Source: Akkermansiaceae bacterium (GTDB lineage: Bacteria; Verrucomicrobiota; Verrucomicrobiia; Verrucomicrobiales; Akkermansiaceae). Taken from it: a stretch of DNA of 64,000 nt. Where the stretch lies: the NCBI GenBank assembly GCA_023301765.1, contig JALZUC010000019.1, positions 1-64,000 on the forward strand. Direction: 5' to 3'. The notes beneath the pieces were generated by a model. The model saw only the letters and a program-made list of their open reading frames with translations. It was not told the DNA's origin and did not search any database. Below are positions 56,218-64,000 of this stretch, piece after piece. How positions within the stretch are numbered: the first letter of the stretch is position 1; every line of letters begins with the position of its first letter. Both the position numbers and the translations under genes were made by a program.

Positions 56218-57513
56218 ATGAGAATCCTCAGTCACAAAGATACTGCCTACGCAAAATTTGTCCGCAGTTTAGATCGCCGTGCCATACCAAACAAAGCAGG
56301 TAACAAGGTAGAGGGCATAGTCTCCGCCATAATTGCAGATGTCCAAAAACGCGGAAACTCTGCCGTTTTTGAATACACACAGCGCTTTGACGGTCTAAAA
56401 CTCAACGCTAAATCACTCTTTGTTACCAACAAAGAGATTAAGGAAGCTTACTCACAAATAGACGCTGACGTAAAAAAGGCTGTGGCCCTCAGCAGAAAAA
56501 ACATCCACAGCTTTGCTAAGCGTAGTATGCGTAAAGACTGGAAGGCTAAAAATCTGCAAGGTGTCGAGGTAGGAGAGAGGTTTACTCCCTACGATCGAGT
56601 GGGTGTCTATGTCCCAGGAGGGAAAGCACCGCTAGTATCCTCCGCACTTATGACAGCCGCTTTTGGACAAGCCGCCGGGGTGCCTGAAATTCTAGCCGCT
56701 ACTCCAGCGGGTAAAGACGGTAAAATTAACCCCGCATTACTCTATGCACTTGTAGAAAGCGGAGCCACACAGATCATCAAAATAGGAGGGGCTCAAGCCA
56801 TTGCCGCCATGGCACTCGGCACTAAATCCGTCCTTCCTGTAGAAAAAATATTCGGTCCAGGAAACAGCTTTGTCGTAGAAGCCAAGCGTCAACTAGTAGG
56901 TGCCGTTAGTATCGATCTTTTACCAGGACCTAGTGAGGTACTCATCGTTGCAGATAAAACAGCTAACGCTAAATTTATTGCCGCTGACATGCTAGCACAA
57001 GCAGAACACGGTGGTGACAGTGTCATCGGATTTGCCACCGACTCCAAACGCTTATTAACGCAGGTTCAAAAAGAAATCGAGCTACAGACTGCTACATTAA
57101 CTCGTGAGCAGTATCTCCGTGAGGTGCTAAAGAAAGGCACCTTCTGCCTACTTACTAAATCTATCAGCGAAGCGATTGACATCTGTAACGCGTTTGCACC
57201 TGAACACCTCTCCCTAGTAGTAGCAGATGAAGACAAGTGGCTCAATGAAGTGCGCACAGCAGGAGCCATCTACGTAGGGGCTCTGTCCGCCGTTGCAGTG
57301 GGTGACTTTGTCGCAGGCCCTAGCCACACCCTCCCTACAGGAGGCTCAGGTAAATCATTCTCCGGACTCCGTGCGGATCAGTTCCAACGCCGTGCAAGCA
57401 TCGTGCGTATGGATCAAAAGGCCCTTCAGAAATCTCTCCCCGCTGTGGAGACCTTCTCCAGAGTCGAAGGCTTAGATGCACATGGGAAATCTGTGAGTAT
57501 CAGGGTGGAATAG
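56218..57513 (+). CDS. hisD: Histidinol dehydrogenase
   Basis: The 431-residue zinc enzyme oxidises L-histidinol to histidine, the last two steps of the pathway. Signatures are YVPGGKAPLVSSALMTA, KIFGPGNSFVVEAKRQL, SIDLLPGPSEVLIVAD, QAEHGGDS (zinc ligands Gln and His), FAPEHLSLVV, and GPSHTLPTGGSGKSFSGL. All expected catalytic residues (Glu-His in PEHL, Asp in the C-terminal part, final His of GLDAHGKS) are present. It stands alone, without other his genes. Confidence 0.97.
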   Translation: MRILSHKDTAYAKFVRSLDRRAIPNKAGNKVEGIVSAIIADVQKRGNSAVFEYTQRFDGLKLNAKSLFVTNKEIKEAYSQIDADVKKAVALSRKNIHSFAKRSMRKDWKAKNLQGVEVGERFTPYDRVGVYVPGGKAPLVSSALMTAAFGQAAGVPEILAATPAGKDGKINPALLYALVESGATQIIKIGGAQAIAAMALGTKSVLPVEKIFGPGNSFVVEAKRQLVGAVSIDLLPGPSEVLIVADKTANAKFIAADMLAQAEHGGDSVIGFATDSKRLLTQVQKEIELQTATLTREQYLREVLKKGTFCLLTKSISEAIDICNAFAPEHLSLVVADEDKWLNEVRTAGAIYVGALSAVAVGDFVAGPSHTLPTGGSGKSFSGLRADQFQRRASIVRMDQKALQKSLPAVETFSRVEGLDAHGKSVSIRVE

Positions 57514-57549
57514 ACTTCCCCTAACGCCTCCTTGCCATTCAGGCTGATA

Positions 57550-57582
57550 AGAAAATAAGCACTCCCGTCATACATGGGAGCG
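57550..57582 (-). terminator. Possible intrinsic terminator of the LTXXQ-like gene
   Basis: On the minus strand GCTCCC pairs with GGGAGT around ATGTATGAC, followed by GCTTATTTTCT. The T-run is interrupted, so strength is doubtful. Confidence 0.4.
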
Positions 57583-57593
57583 CCTCTAAATAC

Positions 57594-58571
57594 TTATTGC
57601 TCCTCACCTGCTTGAATCATCATATTAAACATACCACCTGCATTCTTTAGTTGTCCACGGTATTGGTCAAGTTGGACCTCGTTTAGAATAGGCGCCATAA
57701 GCTCCACTTTGCGATCAATCTCTTTTTGACGATTACTAGCGATCTGATCCATCATCCCCTGCCCACTGACTCCGCCTGGAGAAGCCATTTGCGTCTGAAG
57801 AACACTACCGAAGTCAGACTCACCCATGAAACCTGACATACCTTGGTTAGCCATGTAGCCACGCAGCACAACATCAGCATCAGTTTGCTTATCTAGCTTA
57901 TCTTGAGACTCTTTTAGTAAGATTCCATAAACTTCATTTTCCTGTTCCTCAGTAAGGTCTAGGTTCTGCTGTAACTTCGCCAAAGTTTTCATCGCCTGAC
58001 CCTCTACTTTATTTTTTTTCTGACGCTGCTCCATTTCTTTCAGTCCCTCTTGCTGCTCTAGCGTTAGCTTATCCCCCATAAATTCACTAAGACCATCACC
58101 GCGCACAGCTGCAGCGAGATCCTTTAATAACTCAGGATCACTCATCATGGTAAGTGCATCCATGGAGCTAAGTTTCTCAAGTTGCTTATCATAAAATGAC
58201 CTCAGTGCCTTTTCTTGCGAAGAATTTAACCCTAGTTCTTTTACTATGGCTATGATCCGTAGATCATATTTTTCTTTCAGCCTCTTGTTCGCCATTTTTT
58301 TCTGTTTCCCCTGTGCCTCTTCCATGGCCCTACGCATTTCAGGGTCCATTTTACCATCTTCATCTGTACCGTAAACGACCACGGAACTCTGTACACTTGG
58401 TCGTGGTTCATTCTCTACTCTTGATACCCTTGAACTCTCTGCCCTTGTAGATGACCTAATGGACTCTTCACTACTGACAGCCTCTAAAGACTGTGCATTT
58501 GGTTTAAAAAACCAACCAGCTGTAAAACCAAAAGCAGTAGCGACGACAATTATAGGAATAATAGCTTTCAT
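57594..58571 (-). CDS. Anchored periplasmic helical protein, LTXXQ/Spy-like repeats
   Basis: ATG at 58571 gives MKAIIPIIVVATAFGFTAGW as signal-anchor; the longer frame to 58595 starts at TTG. The 325-residue protein is helical and charged after an Arg/Ser-rich linker. Three segments resemble the L-T-x-x-Q unit of CpxP/Spy: LGLNSSQEKALRSFYDK, LTLEQQEGLKEMEQRQKK and LDLTEEQENEVYGILLKE. The relation to Spy-type chaperones is tentative. Neighbours (antiporter) are on the same strand 46 bp upstream. Confidence 0.65.
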   Translation of the reverse strand: MKAIIPIIVVATAFGFTAGWFFKPNAQSLEAVSSEESIRSSTRAESSRVSRVENEPRPSVQSSVVVYGTDEDGKMDPEMRRAMEEAQGKQKKMANKRLKEKYDLRIIAIVKELGLNSSQEKALRSFYDKQLEKLSSMDALTMMSDPELLKDLAAAVRGDGLSEFMGDKLTLEQQEGLKEMEQRQKKNKVEGQAMKTLAKLQQNLDLTEEQENEVYGILLKESQDKLDKQTDADVVLRGYMANQGMSGFMGESDFGSVLQTQMASPGGVSGQGMMDQIASNRQKEIDRKVELMAPILNEVQLDQYRGQLKNAGGMFNMMIQAGEEQ

Positions 58572-58616
58572 AAATGTATAACCGTAGCGGTTCAAATTTC
58601 ACCATTTGTCTTAAAT

Positions 58617-60302
58617 TTATATATCCACGGAATAACAACCTAACACAGCCTGCACCATTGCTTCACCACTGGTAACTTCATCATGAAAAATATGATGCAC
58701 ACCTTCTCTTTTTAATAGCTTCACCTCGGCAGAAAATTTTGCCCGCGCATAAGTAACAATAGCTGGATTAAGTTCACGAGCCGCCCGGATACCATCACAG
58801 GCAAGTCGAGGTTCCGGGAATGTATAAGCAATGGCCCGCGCTACGTTCACCTTCGCCAAGCTCATGGTATCTTCTTTGGTAGCATCTGCAAACATCACAC
58901 GTACACCCCGCTGGTGTAGGTCACGCACTGTATCCGCATTCATCTCTAGCACCACCACCGGTATAGATGCGCGCTCCATAGCATCATGTAACTTCTGACC
59001 CACTGGACCATAGCCACAGATTACTACGTGGTCTTCTAGTGCATCAGTTTCAGAGTCATCGCTTAACTCATGTTTTATTGATTTAGGTTTCCCCCATCCA
59101 CGAGCTTCCAGCTTAGCTGACAACGGGATCATCCCTCTCATCAGTCCAGGAACCAATGCCATGGAAACCGCTGTACATGCTAATAAAATCTGCTCCAGCG
59201 CTGGCGCTAGCCCACCAAGGTCAGCAGCCCTATTCATAAGGACAAGAGAAAATTCGCCACTACTGGATAGCGCTGCACCTGCTAGTAATGCCTGCCTGAG
59301 CCGCAACCCCATCCAGCGCCCAATCACCAGAACAATAAGCCCCTTTACTAAGATGATCCCCGCCACCCCTGAAAGAATAATCCACCATGACTCCTGCACC
59401 ACGGATAGATCAATCATCAGACCTATCGAAACAAAAAACACAGTAAGGAATAGGTCCTTAAAGGGCAAAATATCTGAAAGCACTCGGTGTGAGTAGATGG
59501 ATTCACTAACTACTAAACCTGTAGCAAATGCACCCAACGCGAGACTTAAACCAAACCAATTTGCTAGCCATGCGATAGCGGCACACAAAGCCACCACCGT
59601 AACCGTAAATAACTCTCTACTCCGCGAGGAAGCCACCGCATGTAGCAGGTGGGGAATTCCCAGTCTGCTCAGTAACCAGCAAAGTAATAGGAAAACAAGC
59701 CCCTTACACATAGATGCGGTAATAGCCATGGCACCGCCAGCTCCATCACCTATGATAGATGGTAGTACCACCATAAAAACAATCACAGCTAGGTCTTGGA
59801 AAATAGCTATGCCCAAAGCCATTCGAGCACCCGGAGTATCAGGCTGACCGAGATCCTGGAAGGACTTGATACTCACTGCTGTAGAGGAAAGAGCTAGCGC
59901 AAAACCTACTACCAATAAAGTGCTGCCAGAAACTCCAAAAAGCCAACACACCACCATAGCTACCATGGCACTAAGAAGCATCTGCAGACCTCCACCACCA
60001 ATGACTACACGCCTCAAATGCAGTAATTCACGTATAGAAAATTCAATCCCCAGTGTAAACATTAACAGGACTATACCAAGCTCTGAAAGCCCAGATACAG
60101 CCTCATCAGCCCCATCCCCCAGCCACTGATAGACCCCTGTATTTGCCAGAATAACTCCACAGATAAAGTAGCCGACTAGTAGCGACTGCTTAAAGCGAAT
60201 CAGCAACAACGACACCAGAACTACCGCCCCTAGCACCAAGGCCATAAGAGCTACAACTGGGGCTACCTCACTTGAGGCGGCTAGTAAGGAAAAACCAAAC
60301 AT
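58617..60302 (-). CDS. CPA2 monovalent cation:proton antiporter with TrkA-N domain
   Basis: The 561-residue protein resembles KefB/KefC/YbaL. Residues about 10-395 are about 12 membrane helices of the Na/H exchanger fold, with LMFTLGIEFSIRELLHLRR and SSTAVSIKSFQDLGQ, as in KefB-type proteins. Residues about 420-545 are a TrkA-N (RCK) nucleotide domain beginning DHVVICGYGPVGQKL (Rossmann GxGxxG) and FADATKEDTMSLAKVNVARA. It probably exchanges K or Na for protons at the inner membrane and senses NAD(H) or glutathione adducts; the ion is not determined. Confidence 0.92.
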   Translation of the reverse strand: MFGFSLLAASSEVAPVVALMALVLGAVVLVSLLLIRFKQSLLVGYFICGVILANTGVYQWLGDGADEAVSGLSELGIVLLMFTLGIEFSIRELLHLRRVVIGGGGLQMLLSAMVAMVVCWLFGVSGSTLLVVGFALALSSTAVSIKSFQDLGQPDTPGARMALGIAIFQDLAVIVFMVVLPSIIGDGAGGAMAITASMCKGLVFLLLCWLLSRLGIPHLLHAVASSRSRELFTVTVVALCAAIAWLANWFGLSLALGAFATGLVVSESIYSHRVLSDILPFKDLFLTVFFVSIGLMIDLSVVQESWWIILSGVAGIILVKGLIVLVIGRWMGLRLRQALLAGAALSSSGEFSLVLMNRAADLGGLAPALEQILLACTAVSMALVPGLMRGMIPLSAKLEARGWGKPKSIKHELSDDSETDALEDHVVICGYGPVGQKLHDAMERASIPVVVLEMNADTVRDLHQRGVRVMFADATKEDTMSLAKVNVARAIAYTFPEPRLACDGIRAARELNPAIVTYARAKFSAEVKLLKREGVHHIFHDEVTSGEAMVQAVLGCYSVDI

Positions 60303-60334
60303 TAATTATTATTGAGCAGCTAAGACATCTTAGC

Positions 60335-61150
60335 CTACTGCATTTCTAATTTTGTTTTTGCCCACAGCCACTTCACCACACTACCAGCTTTAATCAGGGC
60401 AATAGCCTCATTCTCTTGCACCCCAAGAATAGTCTCAGCCTTAAATATCACGTGTCCAGACTGGTAGCTTTCACCATCAAGTTCAATCTCAGAGCCACCC
60501 TTCCAGGAAGTTACTTGAGCTGCTTCAAACTCCGTGACTTTACCGTCTGCAACACTGGACTTCATGATTTCGACAATCCCTGCACTATCCATTTTCTTAA
60601 TTTCCTTAATAGCCTCTGGCTCCTCAACGGGTTCAGCATCCTCCATGGTCTTAGGCTCTTCCACAGGTTTAGCCACCACTTGATTCATGGTATCATCAGC
60701 AGGATCAGTTTCAATTACAGGGTCATCCTTAGGCATGCTGTTTTTTGCGATCATGCGTTTTTTTATCATTTGCACAGCTAACAGCTTAAAATTTGTCTGA
60801 TCTACATGTAACTTTCCCTCTATTGGGAATTTTACTGGCTGAACGATGAGCTGGTCACCTTCCAGGCGCAGAGGCTTTACCTCGCTACCTTTTTTTAGGT
60901 TCATCGTTATACCTCCGGGATCTTCGATATTAAGCGGAGCTTTGAGCAACACCTTCTCAGGGAAATCTTCAGCTGTAATTTTACTCAGATCTAATTGTAC
61001 ATCTGGGCTAAGAATTTCTCTCTCCCCGCTACCACTGACGGATTCACTTTCCTTTGATGGTTTTTTGGTATCTGCAATAAAAATTGGCTCTACTACATAG
61101 CCGATACCCAGAGAAATAATGATGAAAATAATAGGACCTGCGTTAGTCAT
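60335..61150 (-). CDS. Membrane-anchored protein of unknown function
   Basis: The 271-residue protein has an N-terminal anchor (IIFIIISLGIGYVVEPIFIA), a Ser/Glu linker, a beta-rich unit (about 50-130; ITMNLKKGSEVKPLRLEGDQ), an acidic Pro/Glu hinge with VEEPKTMEDAEPVEEPEAIK, and a second unit (about 185-271; WKGGSEIELDGESYQSGHVI, IKAGSVVKWLWAK). The KKGSEV and KAGSVV segments suggest two related SH3-like beta folds, but I recognise no named family. It lies between the antiporter (32 bp) and ftsZ (99 bp). Confidence 0.6.
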   Translation of the reverse strand: MTNAGPIIFIIISLGIGYVVEPIFIADTKKPSKESESVSGSGEREILSPDVQLDLSKITAEDFPEKVLLKAPLNIEDPGGITMNLKKGSEVKPLRLEGDQLIVQPVKFPIEGKLHVDQTNFKLLAVQMIKKRMIAKNSMPKDDPVIETDPADDTMNQVVAKPVEEPKTMEDAEPVEEPEAIKEIKKMDSAGIVEIMKSSVADGKVTEFEAAQVTSWKGGSEIELDGESYQSGHVIFKAETILGVQENEAIALIKAGSVVKWLWAKTKLEMQ

Positions 61151-61249
61151 AGTTTTTAAAATATAACGCTCACATCAGCATCCTGCAAGAATCATTGCTA
61201 TCTGATCCTTTTTTTATTTCTAATATAAATTATTCTTTCTTTCCACAGA

Positions 61250-62875
61250 TTAGCGGCGTTTTTTTCGTAAAAACGGTGGGATATCTAGATCTTCACCTTC
61301 GTGAAAATTAGGGCTGCCCCCTTCGAATTTACCTCTTGGCCCACCATCTAGCTCCAGCTCAGACTGTGCAGGGGTGACGGGTACGGCACTAGTTGGAGGG
61401 CATTCCTTCACCTCTTCATCTTCACTACCAGCACTGTCGGCTATATCATTTTCAAAAGAGTCTGACACTTCAGACAAGTTTTCACGGCCTAACTCAGGCT
61501 CCGCTACTGGCTCAGTTAACCATGAAGCGTCACCTTCAGGCTGGTCCTCATCCTCATCTTCTGAATTATCTATAAAATCTACTTTTTGAACGGAATCAGG
61601 CTCTGAGGCCACCGCTGCAAATGGACCATCAATTGTAGGCTCATCCACTGGATCTTTTTGGGCAGTTATAAAGGACTCATCATCTACCTTCGTATTTTCT
61701 GATTCTAGATTTGTTTCACCAGCTTCGTCTTCAGATATTTCCAGCTCAAGATCATCTTCTACCACTAAGGCCGTAGCGGCTGCTGCAGCAGTGAGATCAG
61801 CTGCAGCAGTAATAGCAGCCTTATCCTTATCCTTACCTTTATCTAGCTCTGACTCTGAGTTCTTCTCTGTAGGTCCTGAGCTTTCCGGCCTTGTAGGGTT
61901 TAGTATACCCTCAGGTAAAGCACTTACTATGGTTACACTTATGCTATCACCCATCACTGGATCTACCGCCGCTCCAAAGAGCACATGTGCACTAGCTGGC
62001 ACATACTTAGAAAGCCCACTCATCAACAGCTCTACTTCATGAAGTGTTAGACTCTCACCCCCACAAATATGAACAAGAATAGTAGTAGCGTCTTCTAACA
62101 GGCTTCCCTTATCAAGAAGTGGACTATTGAGAGCGTTTTCCAGTGCACTTTGTGAACGATTTTCCCCCTTTGCAATACCTGAACCAAAGAGACAGCGTGA
62201 ACGAGTAGTCTTCAACGCTGACATAAGATCATCTAATCCCACGTTAATAAGACCTGGCTTTACAACAAGGCGAGTCACCGCCTTGATAGACTCTGAAACT
62301 ATACGGTCAGCCGCTACAAAAGCTTCATGGATACCCTGCTTGGCAAGCACGAGCTCCCCCATGCGCCCGTTATCAAAGGTCACCAGAGCATTCGATAACA
62401 CGGCTATCTCATTCAGTGCTTTTTCTGCCTGCTCACGCCGGCGAGTACCTTCAAAGCTAAATGGCATAGTGGCAAACACCACGACAAAGGCACCCTCCTC
62501 ACGCGCTAATCGACAGAGCAGCGGTGCAGCCCCAGAGCCGGTACCTCCGCCAAGACCTACACAGAGAAAAATCATTTTACGCTCACGCATTGCATCACGC
62601 AGTTCTAGCTCAGACTCTTGCGCTGCCCTTAAGCCAAGATCAGGGTCACCACCCGCACCTAAGCCCTTGGTGAGGTTCCGTCCAATCTGGATCTTTTCAC
62701 CGACTACAGAGCTGGAGAGCGTTCGCATATCTGTATTTACACACATCATCTCAGCATCAACCATGCCGTCCAGTGCAGTTCGGGCTAACATATTTGCACC
62801 TGCACCACCTAATCCTATGATTTTAACTGAAGATTCTGGAATAGCTTGCTGGGGGTCTCTTTCGTAGGAAATCAT
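61250..62875 (-). CDS. ftsZ: Cell-division GTPase FtsZ with long acidic linker and altered T7 loop
   Basis: The 541-residue tubulin homolog assembles the division ring. GTP-binding motifs are intact: GLGGAGANML (20-29), GLGAGGDPDLG, and the tubulin signature GGGTGSGAAP (109-118), plus FDNGRMGEL. The catalytic T7 loop reads LINVGLDDLM (209-218) where the family has NVDFADV, so the first Asp is Gly213 while the second (Asp216) is kept. A linker of about 190 residues, rich in Glu and Asp (about 340-525), leads to a conserved C-terminal peptide DIPPFLRKKRR that normally binds FtsA/ZipA-like partners. Division-cluster neighbours (ftsA, ftsQ) are outside the window. Confidence 0.95.
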   Translation of the reverse strand: MISYERDPQQAIPESSVKIIGLGGAGANMLARTALDGMVDAEMMCVNTDMRTLSSSVVGEKIQIGRNLTKGLGAGGDPDLGLRAAQESELELRDAMRERKMIFLCVGLGGGTGSGAAPLLCRLAREEGAFVVVFATMPFSFEGTRRREQAEKALNEIAVLSNALVTFDNGRMGELVLAKQGIHEAFVAADRIVSESIKAVTRLVVKPGLINVGLDDLMSALKTTRSRCLFGSGIAKGENRSQSALENALNSPLLDKGSLLEDATTILVHICGGESLTLHEVELLMSGLSKYVPASAHVLFGAAVDPVMGDSISVTIVSALPEGILNPTRPESSGPTEKNSESELDKGKDKDKAAITAAADLTAAAAATALVVEDDLELEISEDEAGETNLESENTKVDDESFITAQKDPVDEPTIDGPFAAVASEPDSVQKVDFIDNSEDEDEDQPEGDASWLTEPVAEPELGRENLSEVSDSFENDIADSAGSEDEEVKECPPTSAVPVTPAQSELELDGGPRGKFEGGSPNFHEGEDLDIPPFLRKKRR

Positions 62876-62967
62876 GGTCTGCGTTATCTGTGAGATGAAA
62901 TATTATTTAAGTTATGTGTAACAAGTGAATCAAATCATGGCGAGGAAAGAAATTCTACATAGAGAAA

Positions 62968-63618
62968 TCAAGTTACAAACCTAGCAAAGATGCCTGGTAA
63001 AATGGAACGCCAAGCGTGAGCTCGGGCTGAGGCCACCACAGACTCTTCATCACTAAGCCTGGGGTAAATATGCTTTTTTTCCAATACCACAGCGACAAGC
63101 GCTGAAGCACGGCGCTCAGTACTGAGCACAAGTATCTGTGCACACACCGCGATACCACAAGATGCCATGATGATACCAAGCCCCCATAATCCAGCTAGAC
63201 GCGCTGCTATAAGAGCAAAGATCACAACAATAAGGCTAAAAATAGGGAATACATGACCAAATCGAATAGCCCACCGACGGCGCGCGAGAGCCTTTGGATC
63301 ACGTAGAGATAGTAAATAAAGCCCTACCTGCAGGGCCGCCTGACCATGTGCCCGAGCACTCAGCCCATCAGCACTCTCTGAAGCTAATACTAACCACTTA
63401 CTGCCAAGATCAGCCGCAGCAGCCCAGTGGCGCTTAGGAGCTCTCACCTCTACCTCATTCTGCTTAACCGAATCTAACATTTTTCGTGCAGCGTCACCTG
63501 CTGAAGAGCTGAGGCGAACATCTTTTAACCCATGCAATACTCGATCTGCATTCAACTTCCTCAACACAACAGCTACCGCCAAAGTGAAGAGTGCAAATAG
63601 TAATAAAATACGATGCAT
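62968..63618 (-). CDS. YugP-like (zinc metallopeptidase 2) membrane protein lacking the HExxH site
   Basis: The 216-residue protein has an N-terminal helix, then GDAARKMLDSVKQNEVEV and WLVLASESADGLSARAHGQA, and a pair of helices near 122-140 and 144-163 followed by STERRASALVAVVLEKKHI. The order and spacing match YugP (PF04298) as I remember it: G-x-AA-x-x-ML, KVLRLS, AAHEVGHA, a helix pair, PVEFNASSRA. Where YugP has HEVGH this protein has HGQAA (91-95), so the catalytic Glu and the second His are missing. It should be inactive as a peptidase. It lies 92 bp upstream of ftsZ on the same strand. Confidence 0.65.
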   Translation of the reverse strand: MHRILLLFALFTLAVAVVLRKLNADRVLHGLKDVRLSSSAGDAARKMLDSVKQNEVEVRAPKRHWAAAADLGSKWLVLASESADGLSARAHGQAALQVGLYLLSLRDPKALARRRWAIRFGHVFPIFSLIVVIFALIAARLAGLWGLGIIMASCGIAVCAQILVLSTERRASALVAVVLEKKHIYPRLSDEESVVASARAHAWRSILPGIFARFVT

Positions 63619-63654
63619 AAGAATCAGTAGGTAAGAAAAAAATAGAACAACCGG

Positions 63655-64000
63655 CTACTTAGATAATGGCGCTTTTTTAAATCTGCTTAATTGCCTATGA
63701 AGCAGACTAAAATTTACCAACTCCTGCCCCTCCCCCCGGGGCGCTCCCTGAGCATTACCCACACTCGCTTTTATCGCTTTTTCACTCCACTCTATGGCTT
63801 TGATACGCTCTCCACGGGCAAACCAGACCTCCGCCATGGTATCCAAGTAGGCACCTTGAAGAGGTTGCTCTCTCAGTGCTGCTTGCGCGTGCTTATGAGC
63901 ATCATCTAGCCGCCGTAACGCTCTGGATGCCAGCCATGCTGCTGTGTTCTGGGTATTATGTGAGCCTGGGTATAACTTACAGACTACAGCAAGGGGGCGG
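63655..64000 (-). CDS. TPR-repeat protein, C-terminal part (runs off the right edge)
   Basis: Minus-strand reading from 64000 gives an open frame of 114 residues to TAG at 63655-63657. It includes TAAWLASRALRRLDDAHKHA and GAYLDTMAEVWFARGERIKA then IEWSEKAIKAS, two tetratricopeptide units, and ends in a basic tail FKKAPLSK. The start lies beyond the window. It is 36 bp upstream of the YugP-like gene, likely in the same transcript. Confidence 0.8.
   Translation of the reverse strand, partial: RPLAVVCKLYPGSHNTQNTAAWLASRALRRLDDAHKHAQAALREQPLQGAYLDTMAEVWFARGERIKAIEWSEKAIKASVGNAQGAPRGEGQELVNFSLLHRQLSRFKKAPLSK

Noticed and set aside
62127-62867. A 246-codon frame antisense to ftsZ
   Set aside because: It is a mirror of the ftsZ coding bias, with low-complexity Ser/Arg/Pro composition.

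Overview
The window looks like a chromosomal segment of a Gram-negative verrucomicrobium, probably of the Akkermansia/Rubritalea side of Verrucomicrobiales. The evidence is a Verru_Chthon cassette A protein, a PVC-type dehydrogenase with a C-terminal CxxCH heme domain, three secreted sulfatases, LPS genes (kdsA, lptB) together with ftsZ, and a squalene/phytoene synthase. This is inference from gene content; there is no rRNA in the window. I found no tRNA, rRNA, CRISPR array, IS element or prophage.

Layout. 1-10.3 kb is a secreted-protein region: the start of a sulfatase leaving the left edge, a TlpA-like thioredoxin lipid/periplasmic protein, the PVC dehydrogenase, an L,D-transpeptidase lipoprotein, a decayed M14 carboxypeptidase with an orphan signal peptide behind it, and the Verru_Chthon A protein with a small secreted partner. 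10.8-17 kb holds ftsH and, divergent to it, a large fused TerB/FHA-like/ABC transporter. 17-22.2 kb is a tightly overlapping minus-strand operon DUF3450 - TtpC-like ExbB - ExbB - ExbD - TonB - TPR, the gene order of the TonB2/TtpC energy-transduction systems known from Vibrio. 22.4-32.4 kb carries lepB, squalene/phytoene synthase, a lipoprotein, a complete tripartite RND efflux operon (outer-membrane factor, adaptor, pump) and rarA. 33.2-35.8 kb is the grpE-dnaJ-rsmE chaperone operon. 36-40.2 kb has a CAP-domain secreted protein, an Amidase_3 and an SMP-30 family lactonase.

40.5-43.3 kb is a divergent pair, a TorF/Gcw_chp porin-like protein and an Amt ammonium transporter. Both have a matching -24/-12 (sigma-54) promoter placed the same distance from their start codons, so the pair is probably under common nitrogen control. 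43.3-48.9 kb is a biosynthetic run: coaX, ROK kinase, kdsA, a protein that looks like LptC and LptA joined, lptB and long-form hpf. 49-57.5 kb has a VOC protein, an atypical sulfatase (CRPSL instead of CxPxR), an actinobacterial-type furA-katG pair, another sulfatase and hisD. 57.6-64 kb is minus-strand: an LTXXQ-like periplasmic protein, a CPA2 antiporter with a TrkA-N domain, an unrecognised anchored protein, an FtsZ with an altered T7 loop, a membrane protein resembling a YugP-type peptidase that lost its HExxH site, and the end of a TPR protein.

The strongest observations beyond routine annotation are the paired sigma-54 promoters, the FtsZ T7-loop change, the dead YugP-like protein, the LptC-LptA fusion, the TerB/FHA/ABC fusion and the M14 pseudogene.
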